From positions 3,076,076 through 3,140,075 of the forward strand of contig CM049309.1 of the NCBI GenBank assembly GCA_026874595.1: 64,000 nucleotides of DNA, given 5' to 3'. Of the stretch, positions 45,534 through 55,598 are shown piece by piece (positions within the stretch are counted from its first letter, which is position 1; each line of letters starts with the position of its first letter). Source of the DNA: Sipunculus nudus (taxonomy: Eukaryota > Annelida > Sipuncula > Golfingiida > Sipunculidae). The translations under genes and the position numbers were made by a program. The notes beneath the pieces were generated by a model that was not told where the DNA came from, searched no databases, and was given only the letters and a program-made list of their open reading frames with translations.

Positions 45534-46744
45534 GGGTATAGGGAGTCTATACTGTTGCCTGGTACTTGAGTTTTCATAACTTTGCCCCACCAACAACATT
45601 GGCCCTGAACAAATTAGTTAGGGTCACAACTGACCTGACTGCCAGATCATGAAAAAATTCATGTGAAGTGTTTACATGCATTAACAATATTTTGTAAATA
45701 TGAATAAGTTATGGGTTCCCTATTTAAAAATTTTAGAAATTTTTCTCTTCTAAAAAATGGCATTCTGAAAAAGGTGGTTTAGCTACCTAAAAATTGTAAA
45801 TTATAGTAAATGTATTATAAATGGACATGGTGGCCTGTAGGTAATTCTCCTTTAGGCTCAGTAACATTAATTAAAGCATCATAATCATGACTCAGTAGAC
45901 ATTCTAACTGGATGGATAAGGCATGCTTTAGTCATGACACTAGACATTCTGAAAACTGCACTGTATTAAACTGCACCCACCAATAACCATGATCCTCCTG
46001 AACTCATTCTGTAATCTTAACATCAAGACATGAATGAGGGTTTAACAATAATGAAAACTTGATTTTACAAGCTCATCACTATGATAACCACCATTTCCTG
46101 TGCCTTGCATCACTCAGCCATTACATTACTTGTGGGAGAAATGCAACAAACATGCTTGTAGATTTACAAAAAGCATTTTTACACACTGCAATATTGTCAG
46201 GTTTCATAAAAATACTTAAAGACTGGTCCTTTTTTCAGTGATGCCACACTCTGAAGTGACTGTTAATCTTAGTTATTTTCATTGCTAAATGAAAGGTAGC
46301 TAAATCTTTATTACACAAGGCTGAAATATACATTTTTTATCAGATTTGACCTTGAAGATCAAGGTCAAGGTTATCTCTCTTGGAGCTCATCAAAATATTA
46401 TTTCAAACAATTTTGAATACAACTGTATCAAACTGAACTGTATCAAACCTTGAAGATCAAAGTCAAAAAGATCACAAAGAAGATCAAACAGTTTAAACAC
46501 TCCTTCAAGAAATTCATTACTACAGATTTTGCCATAAATTTGAGGGAAAATATGCAATGCTTCAAAAGTTATGATGTTCACAAGCCTACATTTCAGCAGA
46601 TAAGACCAAGACAATCAAAATCAATCAGTTTTCAAAATCATCTGATAATTTTATTGAAACAAAATATTTGAATGAAATATGAGAAAAAAATATGCAGGAT
46701 TTCAAAAGTCTTGCTGTTTACAAGAAAGCTCTCAGATGCTCCAA
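45534..46744. other. No recognised feature
   Basis: AT-rich sequence; the open frames at 46059-46241 and 46390-46671 lack splice support. Confidence 0.4.
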
Positions 46745-46995
46745 GGACCTTTATCTCCAAGTCCATCATCAAGGTCCTTTATCTCCAAGTCCATCATCAA
46801 GGTCCTTTATCTCTGAGTCTTTCATCAAAGTCCTTTATCTCCAAGTCCATCATCAAGGTCCTTTATATCCAAATCCATCATCAAGGTCCTTTATCTCCAA
46901 GTTCATCATCAAGGTCCTTTATCTCCAAGTCCATCATCAAGGTCCTTTATCTAAGAGTCTTTCATCAAAGTCCTTTATCTCAAAGTTGATTATCC
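46745..46995. repeat. 28-bp minisatellite, about nine copies
   Basis: The unit is GGTCCTTTATCTCCAAGTCC followed by ATCATCAA, at exact 28-bp spacing (for example 46748, 46776). Some units carry TCTGAGTCTTTC in place of TCCAAGTCCATC, alternating in a higher-order way. The array contains no stop in at least two + frames, which creates two overlapping frames of about 105 codons. Confidence 0.9.
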
Positions 46996-47332
46996 AGGTC
47001 CTGGAAAGATAATCTTTAGTTAATACATGTCATAATCATATAATGGAATGGGTCTGGCCTACATGAATCATAGATGCAACTGCTCAGATGTCTTGAGGAA
47101 ATCAACGGAAGTTAACAGAATTTAATATCATAAACAGAGGGGCAATGGTTTAAGTTATAAACAAGAATGAACAAAAATATCATGTTACATGTAAGACCAA
47201 CATAGAATCATAAATAAGTATATTTTTTTCGTGAGCAAATATCTTTTTAAATTCTGATGTATCCAAATTAATTAACACCTGAATACAGTGATATATATAT
47301 AAAAAGCCTGCCTTTTTTTTACTCTAAACCAG

Positions 47333-47515
47333 AATAACAGATGGAAGAAAGAGAAAGAGATGACTCTTAATGGCCCTGAGAATGGCAAGAATGAAATCAA
47401 TACAAGTTGCATTATAAAAGAAAATCAGATGAGACGTGTTCATGAGGCAGATAAAGACTCCATGGCCGAGAAATTAGAAAAATCAGGCAGAAAACATGTC
47501 TCGCTATGTTTCTGA
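47333..47515 (+). CDS. Candidate terminal coding exon
   Basis: A very good acceptor (CCTTTTTTTTACTCTAAACCAG) precedes 60 codons and a TGA. The peptide contains EKEMTLNGPENGKNEINTSC and later HEADKDSMAEKLEKSGRKHV; it is charged, hydrophilic and probably a disordered or coiled-coil C-terminus. Phase 0 fits the 43656 exon; an alternative acceptor at 47340 would fit the 45255 exon. The exon has no ATG near its start, so simple frame calling misses it. No convincing AATAAA follows before element A3 at 47789. Confidence 0.55.
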   Translation, partial: NNRWKKEKEMTLNGPENGKNEINTSCIIKENQMRRVHEADKDSMAEKLEKSGRKHVSLCF

Positions 47516-48802
47516 GGCCAGCTGGTGTAACTGACTGGCATGTTTACCCAAATGTCTGGCAGAAAAAGTACAAAAACCCACTTCAATCTTAGGGAACTGA
47601 GCAAAGGTCAAGGTCTTTAATGTGTTTCCATTCATTTTTCCTATCACAGTATGTATGTGGCATGGTAGTATAACATGAAAAAAAGATACCCTATTTTGAC
47701 TTCATGAAAGGTTTAGTAGAACCTTCTGACATGTTCATCAGTCTGCTGTTCGTATTTTTTACTGATTGCAAGTTAGATACATAACTAGAAACAAGGGACC
47801 CATGGGTCACGGCACTCAGCTGATCGTGATTGGACCATAAATGTTTCTCCACTGTGATACTATATCGAGTCGATAAAGCTTATGAATATCATGGACATGT
47901 TGGGCTATTATAAAGGAATGTAATGTAATATGTGAGTAAATGATAAATGAAATAACCTGACTGATGGATTAATAGAGTCATATATAGTGGTTTATTTTTT
48001 ATTTATTAAAGAGGTGTAGAAAATTGTGATATATTTGAGCAAATATGAATGCAATGACAGCAGTAATAAGCAGTAGTAGAATGATGATAAGGCTATTTGT
48101 TGAAGGATCTAAAGTGTATGGTAGTCTGCAAGCTTTCAATTTGACAGATATGATGTTATGATTAACTATGCTGATGAAGTGATTTATGAATTTGTGACTG
48201 TATGACACAATATCTCTTTAGTCTTGACAAGGTACATTATTGTCTACATGTCTACATATTACACAATATTGACATAATTTCTGGCATGTACATAGGTTCC
48301 TATGGACGAATAGTTATACAAAATATTAAAGTATGAATATATCTGATTCATCTTGTTCTTGCTTACTGAGGCTGACTTTGGGATGGGGTTCGGAGAAGGG
48401 AAAAGTGAGGGCAGCACGAAGGTGGATGTAGAAATATTCTATTGTAATGTTTTTCATTTATATAAGAATATGAAAAGCTAAGAGGAAAGGGGCCCTCCTA
48501 CTTGGTTATAGTAAAGTTCTAAATATATGATTGCAAACTAATACTCTGACAAGACTGTCATGAAGAAAAACAGTAAAAGTTTTGAGATACTGTAATGTAT
48601 GAAAATTTACAGATGCAAAAATTTACAGATGGACAGGCAAGTGGACAGAATGGACTAATACCTTTATTTCACTTTCAAGGGAATAATGCATTTAAGTTTA
48701 TATATAAGCCTATTTTTTTTTAAGCATATCCACTTTTTCCATTAAGAAGTTTTTATATGAATCATTTTTTTTATTTACAGGTTTTATAAATTTTAAATGA
48801 AA

Positions 48803-48930
48803 AAAACCTGAAAATATAAGTTAAAATATTAGAATTGTTGCAAAAGTTGCAATCATTATATATACAGAGTAAAAAACTGAAACTATAAGTTAAAATATTA
48901 GAATTGTTGCAAAAGTTGCAATCATCATAT
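48803..48930. repeat. Two-copy 69-bp tandem duplication
   Basis: AAGTTAAAATATTAGAATTG with GCAAAAGTTGCAATCAT is present twice at 69-bp spacing, inside A3. Confidence 0.8.
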
Positions 48931-49492
48931 ATCCAGAGTGTAGCTCATATTGGGTCATATTATGCATACACATATATTTAATTATTTTTAAATCATAAAT
49001 GTTTAAACTGAATTTAAAAGAAAATAATGCCACAACATGGCATCTACAAGAATATTCCTTGAATCACTATTAAAAAGTTTTGCACATTGGAGTTTTCAGT
49101 ACCTGCTTAATTTTATTCACCAAAATAAAATAAAAGATTCAGTAAATTTGATAAAATAAAACATCTTTTCAAATAAAGTATACACACTGTTGGTTGAATG
49201 AGAAACAAACAATATCATTGTGCTAATTACTATCCAAGTTTTAATTAATTACTGAAATTAATAGTCAATTTCACACCTGGTGAAGTTTTTACTCCTCTGA
49301 AGTAAGGAATTACTTATCTCATGAACATCCACACTTTCATAGCAATACACCACTTTGTGGACACAATTAAATGTACACTTTAATCATTGTAACCCTGGTG
49401 GTACAATACAAAATCTAAAATGTAGCATAGCCTAGAATAAGAATGAATCACATACAGAAAATAATAACATTCATCTAGATTATGCACCATCT

Positions 49493-49508
49493 GGGGGGGG
49501 GGGGGGGG
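49493..49508. repeat. Poly-G tract, 16 G
   Basis: An uninterrupted G run inside A3 following CATCT. Confidence 0.8.
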
Positions 49509-51540
49509 AGTGCAGAGCAGAGGGGAAGCCTGCTGGTAGTGGCCAAGCTGACCCAAGGCAAGCTGCCTGGGGTGGGTTACATAATGCAAGTGAAGGCTGT
49601 ACTACTAGGTGGGCTAGATGTAAACAACACTTGACATGGTGTATGAAAACATGAATAAAAGCTATTCTTTCCAATCAATTTCTTTGAAATTTCAGATTTT
49701 AAAAGATTAAATCCTTATGTATATATGCTGTGAAAATTAAATCAACAGTGCCAAAGTTGGACAAAATTTAAGGTATTGATTTTTTATTTATGCTAATAAC
49801 TTGAAAAATTTGCAAAATTCAGATCTAATTTTGGGTAAACAATTGAATCTTGATTAAATAAAGTTATATTCCTGAAAAAAAGTCTCTAGGTTCAGCAATT
49901 CTCATGTGAGTAAAAATATTTCCTGATTTTTTAAACAAATTGCATTATGTTTTGGCCCATAACTTCAAAATAATACCCAATACTAACCTAATTTTTGGTA
50001 TGTTCATAGAAAATGTATAAAAGAATGTGAATCCTAAATACGATCAAAAACAGATCAGTGGTTTTGATATTAGGCAGCCCTGAAGTGTAACAATGGCTTT
50101 TTTTATGGAAAATGGAGTTTTTTTTTTCCTTAATATCTCGAAGTCCTGAACAAAGTCCTAATGACCCAATTTTCGGTATGGTAGGAGATTTTGGGGACAT
50201 CTAAAATTATGTCAACAGCCTGGGGAGCATAGAGATGTGCACTGAATGACCTACAGTCATCAAAGTGGACTGCTTGACAATGTAAGGGAATACAACAAGA
50301 GCCTACAAAAAAATTCAATAACTAGCCTAATTTTGCAGCTTTTATTTTTAAATTTCAGATTTTAACAGATTAAATCCTTATGTATACATGGTGTGAAAAT
50401 TAAATCCACAGTACTTACAGGAAAAAAACGTGCCATGGCCAAAGTTGGGCAAAATTTAAGGTACCAATTTTATATTTTTGCCAATATTTAAAAAAAATTT
50501 TACAAATTTTGATCTAATTTTTGGTATACAATTAAATTTTGATTAATATAAGTTGTATTACTGGAAAAAAGTCCCTACCTTTAACACTTTTGGTCTTAAG
50601 TGACCAAATATCTTCCTGATTTTTTTACAAAGTCCATTATGTTTGGGCCCATAACTTTTTTAAATTATATAATACTGACTTAATATCTGGCATGTAGATA
50701 GGAACTATATAGAGGAATATTTATGGTTAATATGAAGAAAACCAGATGAGTGGTTTTGATTTTAGGCAGTCCTGAAGTGTGAAAATAGATTTTCAATAAA
50801 AAATTGAGGTTTTCTCTTAATATCTCAGGGGAACGAAGTCCTATTGACCCAATTTTTGGCATGGTAGGAGATTATGGGGACATCTAACTGTATGCCGAAA
50901 TTCAGATTCATAGGTCCAACGGTGTCGAAACGTGCCAGTCTTACGGACGGACATCCAGACGGACGGACGGACAGACAGACGGACGGACGACGGACAATGG
51001 ACCATGACTATAGCTCAGATGACTTATAGTCAGCTGAGCTAAAAAATTGGTAATCATTTAGTATTATTTATCGATTCTCATTTTTTTCTCGGGAGAAATA
51101 AGAATTCTGGTTTTCTCATACTTAACAGAACTAAATTGCTTGTAAAATATCATTTTGTAGATAGGGAAGATTTGTAAAATAAAAGTAAACTCCTAGACAG
51201 TATATCATAACATTGTTTGTAACATCAGATGTAACCAATGCCTTGTCTTTTAAATGGAATGTAATATTATTTTTATTCTGTGACAAGAACCTGTAAAAAT
51301 TTGCAATTTAATATTAAACTGCTGCACAAAAAAATAAAGAAAAAATGAATATGATAATTTGATACTTACCCCAACTTGCAATAGTTTGTATCTTATTTTA
51401 TTAACAGAATTGGATTATTTTGTGGGTAGCTTCATTTTCTTTGCATAATAAAGTTCAGAATTAGGAAAGATGTGGGAAAGAAGTTTTACAAGGGTAAAAT
51501 TAAGATTTAAAAGCTGCAATGAAATGACTACTGTTCTTTC

Positions 51541-51725
51541 CAGAATAAATAAGAATTCTCATTTTTCACAGGTTAAAAATATCAAAACTGATTTCCAGTC
51601 TCTCCCGGGAAAATTTGAATTCTCAATCCTGGGAGAGACTGGAATATTTATTTTTTTCCCGGGGAAAAACAGGAATCATTTTATACCATCTCTTGATTCT
51701 GATTTTTCCCAGGAAGAATGAGAAT
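51541..51725. repeat. Dispersed relative of the 72-bp satellite, copy 1
   Basis: This shares CAGGAATCATTTTATACCAT, CTCTTGATTCT and TTCCCAGGAAGAAT with the satellite at 25795-28790, and aligns along about 200 bp with 53521-53720. It contains an inverted repeat CCAGTCTCTCCC / GGGAGAGACTGG (51595-51606 and 51631-51642). Confidence 0.7.
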
Positions 51726-51806
51726 TCAAATTTCTGATTTATAAGTACTACTCACTTTATGGCCTCATTGTCAATACCACTGTGAAGTCATCTGATTAAA
51801 TAGACC

Positions 51807-51992
51807 TTAAAAAAAATGCCAGCTTAGGACATCCATCAAATATCCCAATGATATATCTGTTGTGTCATATTTAATTTTAAACTCATTATAAATATGGAAT
51901 TCGTTTCTGCTGTCAGATGATTGCCATAATTTTATTTTACATTTTACAGAAAAATTCTTATCAGACAGGTCAGTCCTAACCAATGTGAACAC
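51807..51992 (-). CDS. Candidate last exon of a - strand gene
   Basis: After AACTGAAG the frame reads VFTLVRTDLSDKNFSVKCKI and later SSDSRNEFHIYNEFKIKYDT, ending at a TAA after 61 codons. The composition (D, S, N, K, aromatic) is like an extracellular beta domain and unlike the random frames here. Its phase does not directly follow the signal-peptide exon at 52159, so another exon or a different boundary is needed. Domain not recognised. Confidence 0.35.
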   Translation of the reverse strand: MFTLVRTDLSDKNFSVKCKIKLWQSSDSRNEFHIYNEFKIKYDTTDISLGYLMDVLSWHFF

Positions 51993-52158
51993 CTTCAGTT
52001 AACTAAAGGATGGCCAAGAAACAGGTGGTTTCTAATACAGGTAGTCTTCCAGGCATGTTCCACTGTATATGCATGTATAATGACTTGTTCATGATGTATG
52101 CAATAAAGTTAATTCATCACATCAAATAATATACCAAAATCAGGAAAAAAATACTTAC

Positions 52159-52246
52159 TTGAAATTTGAGAAAAGAGTCCTGATACTCCTGAGGAAAATA
52201 GCATGAAAACGATCACCAACAGTGGCACCATGTTTCTATCCATCAT
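52159..52246 (-). CDS. Signal-peptide exon of a secreted or membrane protein
   Basis: On the - strand an ATG at 52246 (two ATGs in tandem) opens MMDRNMVPLLVIVFMLFSSG followed by VSGLFSQIS, with a basic residue, a hydrophobic core and small residues at a plausible cleavage site after VSG. The exon ends at a consensus donor, GTAAGT, 29 codons plus one base in. A CAG just before the first ATG may be the acceptor after a 5' UTR intron. The rest of the gene should lie at lower coordinates; the 51807 frame is a candidate. Confidence 0.6.
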
Positions 52247-52496
52247 CCTGATTGTTATATAATCATCCAGCTGTAAACAAGTGCCTCTGACGTCTTTTTT
52301 TTATTTTAATTGACACAAACAGGTAGACAGCTCATTCAAGCAATATCAATGCATCTGTTTTGGTTAATCCACCAATGTCCTCTGATTATTCTTGGCACAA
52401 TGTTCTTGCTGATCTGTTAGCTGCGATGAGCTTTGTGTGTTATGTACTTCCAGATCTTATCTCCTGTAACACAATGTATCAAGTATTAGATCATAC

Positions 52497-52578
52497 TAAT
52501 ATTTAGGCCGGTGATCCAGGTCAGTCTTGATGAAGGGATTGGTAATCCACCACAAAAACTTCTATTTGATGATATCAC
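52497..52578 (-). other. Possible 5' untranslated exon of the - strand gene
   Basis: An excellent acceptor (TATTATTTATGTTTCAG) precedes 82 bp ending at GTATGA. The frame is not convincingly coding, and its position upstream of the signal-peptide exon suggests a UTR exon. Confidence 0.3.
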
Positions 52579-54061
52579 CTGAAACATAAATAATAAACAG
52601 TCAAGTTGTGAAAAACAAGGCTTAAATTTGTTATTCACATATCTATATCTCTTTGACATTACCAAAATGACTATATAAATTGACATACTTAATTGACTTA
52701 ATGTTAAACTGACCCTAGGCTCCAGGGTGGTATTCATAACAACCTGTTGTCAGTTTTACTTTAGCTACATTTTTGGTCACTTTTGTAAGGACTATTTCTC
52801 ATTTGGTTTACATTTAACTGTAACCTGTACTGTACTTTCAACCATAACATCATGAATGCACATTTGCAAGATTATATTGTAAAAAAAAACATTATTCTTA
52901 TGACAAAAGGCAAGCTTTAAACCAACCAACCAAGTAGCAGATCCAGAGTGAATCCAGTTTCAAAGCCGCCACTAGGAAAAGATGGCCCTTTTGTTAGGTT
53001 TTTTGTTAGTCTTCCAGGGTCTGACCCTCCCCTTTCCATAACCCTGTAATGACCCCTGTACCTCTGACATCTAAAACACCTATAAAGCATGTTGAATTAA
53101 CATGAAAATAGCTTCTTCCCTTTGAAATAAACTGGAACCTGCCAAAATGATTGTCATGAAACCTTTGACTTACTCCTGTTAATGAGTGTTAAAACAAGTG
53201 GACTAGACTTATTACACTTATTTATTAACACTGAAAAAGCACATGCATCATTCGTGCATCAACATCGGTCAATCAGGAGATGGCCTGACTGACTTTGCCC
53301 AAAAAAATGTTATTCATGTTCCACCTTGCTTAAACATTACATACTGTGGCTCACACTGATCAATGCATTTCATTTCAGCTGAGGTCCTTGAACCTTTAGT
53401 ACAGACCTATTCTGACAGGTTCTACAATCAATTTACATTCGACCCATGGCAAGTAATGTCCATCCTGCCAGCAGAAACATGTCAGAGGGCATAAAGGTCC
53501 ACGTATGGACTAGTTTGGACTAGTTTCTTCCAAGGATAAATGAGACTTCTCATTTTTCCCAGGTATGAATCTCAAAACTGAATTCAAGTCTCTCGCAGAA
53601 AATATGAGATTTCTCAATTATCCTTGGACAGACTGGAATTCTCATTTTCCAGGGTAGAACAGGAATCATTTCAAATCATCTCTTGATTCTCATTTTTTCT
53701 GGAAAGAATTAGAATTCTTATTTTTCCCGGAAAGTACCAGTTCCCAGGTTCTCATTCTTCACTCAACATATATATGTATATCTGTTGCTTTAATCTTAAT
53801 GTATAGATCTAGGTTTAACTGGTCTTGTTAATGTCAACATTTATAACTATATTTATCCGTGTATAAATATTAAAATTATTTATGTAAAATTTTTATCAGA
53901 CTAAGTCAGTTACTATAATCAACAACCTGACATTAAGTGACACCACTGCTCCTTGTTGCACCTAAAGAGTATTAAATCATGGGATTTTTAACCATATCAC
54001 TATTATCAGTCATAAATATCAGACATATATACCTGTATTCAATCAGCTTAAAACAAAGTAG
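52579..54061. other. Mostly unrecognised; contains a satellite-like dispersed repeat
   Basis: AT-rich sequence with a C/T-rich patch at 52960-53060 resembling 4190-4330. The region 53521-53765 is listed separately. I see no exons. Confidence 0.4.
53521..53765. repeat. Dispersed relative of the 72-bp satellite, copy 2
   Basis: It contains AACAGGAATCATTTCAAATC, CTCTTGATTCTCATTTTTTC and GAATTCTCATTTTCCAGGG, aligning with both 51541-51725 and the satellite monomer. The inverted repeat seen in copy 1 is decayed here. Confidence 0.7.
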
Positions 54062-55598
54062 ATTTGTTTCCCTAAGAAAGGAAAAGATTCTCTATTATTG
54101 AAAAACTGGCGTCCTCTCTCTCTTTTAAATACAGATTATAAAATACTTGCCAAGACCTTAGCTAATAGACTCAAAACTACGCTACCTTCAATCATTCACT
54201 GTGATCAAACAGGTTTTATGAAAAATAGATATATTGGAGAAAATATAATCAAAATTACAGATATATTTGCACATTCAAACAAACATAAGATAAAAAGCTA
54301 TCTCATATCAATAGATTTTGAAAAAGCCTTTGATTTTTTAGAATGGCCCCACATTCAAAATACATTAGATTTACTAAATTTTGGACCACATTTTAAGAAA
54401 TGGGTACAAGTACTTTATTCAAATATTAACAGTTGTATCATAAATAGAGATGGGCAACTACATACTTTCCTATAAGGAGGGGTCTAAGGCAAGGTTGCCC
54501 CTTGTCTCCCTATTTATTTATACTCGCCTCAGAAATTTTAGCTGTTAAGATAAGGAATAATGCAAAAATTAAAGGTGTAAATATTGGTGGTTATGAACAC
54601 AAATTAATTCAATATGCAGATGATACAGTTGTTACTCTCACTGGTGGTTCCCAGTCTGTTAAAGAACTTCTTAAAACATTTGAAATGTTTCACAAAATCT
54701 CTGGACTTAAAGTAAATGTTGAAAAATCTGTAGTAATGCCTATGACACTTAATGCTGATGAACAAGATAATATAGAAAGGTTAGGTCTCAAATGGAGCAC
54801 TGAACCAGTAAAAATTTTGGGAATATCTGTCCATCCTGACTGGAGAAAAATGAAAGACATTAATTATAAAGAAATCCTCAGCAAAATTAAAACAATAATT
54901 CATGTATGGTCATACAGAGGTATGTCACTGTCAGGGAAAATTACCATTATAAAAGCCCACATCTTATCGCAACTGATGTATGCACTGCAAGTGTTACCAA
55001 ATCCATCCTTAGCTTATATAAATGATATTGAAGCCTTACTTTGGAAATTTATATGGGGTAAACAAGACAGGATAAAACGAACTACTCTTATAGCACCAGC
55101 AGAAAAAGGGGGACTAGATATGGAACATTTGAAATGTAAATTTAATTCTTTAAAAATTTCTTGGGTAAAGCGTTTCTTGTCAGGCCCCTTGGATGAAGGT
55201 TGGAGGCAAATTGTTAATTTACAATTTAAGAGACTGGGCTCTTACCTATTCAAATGTAACCTTAAGTCATGTGATACAGGTAAATTTGATAAAACATGCA
55301 ATCCATTTTGGAGAGATGATTTAAATGCATGGTGCAAATACAATTTCAAAAATGTATATACTCCTGACGAAATTTTAAGCCAAGAGTTATTTTTCAACTC
55401 TCATATCAAAATAGATAAAACAACGGTGTATAATAAAGAATTATATAATGCAGGTGTAACAAAATTGTATGATGTTTTAAAATATAATGGAAAAAACTAT
55501 ATATTCCAGTCACATGCAGAACTTGTAGACAGTACAAAAGCAAAATTAGATAAAATGCAGTATATGTGTTTATTCGATGCTATCCCAGCTGTTTGGAA
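54062..55598 (+). pseudogene. LINE reverse transcriptase fragment (L1/Tx1-like), frameshifted and truncated
   Basis: The frame from about 54062 reads PKKGKDS then KNWRPLSLLNTDYKILAKTL, followed by DQTGFMKNRYIGENI and motif A SIDFEKAFDFLEW with the catalytic D. A one-base frameshift near 54466 separates this from RQGCPLSPYLF (motif B) and YADDT (motif C, catalytic DD) in the next frame, which stays open to 55598. The thumb and a C-terminal region with KFIWGKQDRIKRTTLIAP and KGGLDM follow. Upstream the frame meets a TAG at 54059, so the endonuclease part is missing. The 3' part is cut off where element A2 begins. The RT order and the WRPLSLLN/FIWG features suggest an L1/Tx1-type LINE, by family knowledge rather than a search. 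Confidence 0.85.

Larger units (their letters stand above)
47789..51046 (-). mobile_element. Family A element, copy A3 (3.26 kb)
   Basis: The left end AACAAGGGACCCATGGGTCA has a perfect GACCCATGGGTC hairpin, then GCACTCAGCTGA. The right end is AGTCAGCTGAGCTAAAAA after an ACGG/ACAG microsatellite (50942-50990). The part from about 49620 matches A1 and A2. Two similar blocks of about 700 bp (49690-50210 and 50340-50900) repeat GTGCCATGG(T/C)CAAAGTTGG-type segments, so this family also has a duplicated core. No protein. Confidence 0.8.

Noticed and set aside
46672-47012. Two overlapping frames of about 105 codons
   Set aside because: They are produced by the 28-bp minisatellite.
47780-47792. 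AACTAGAAACAAGG beside A3, looking like two terminal motifs
   Set aside because: Other A copies have only AACAAGG at this end, so the extra AACTAG is probably flanking chance.
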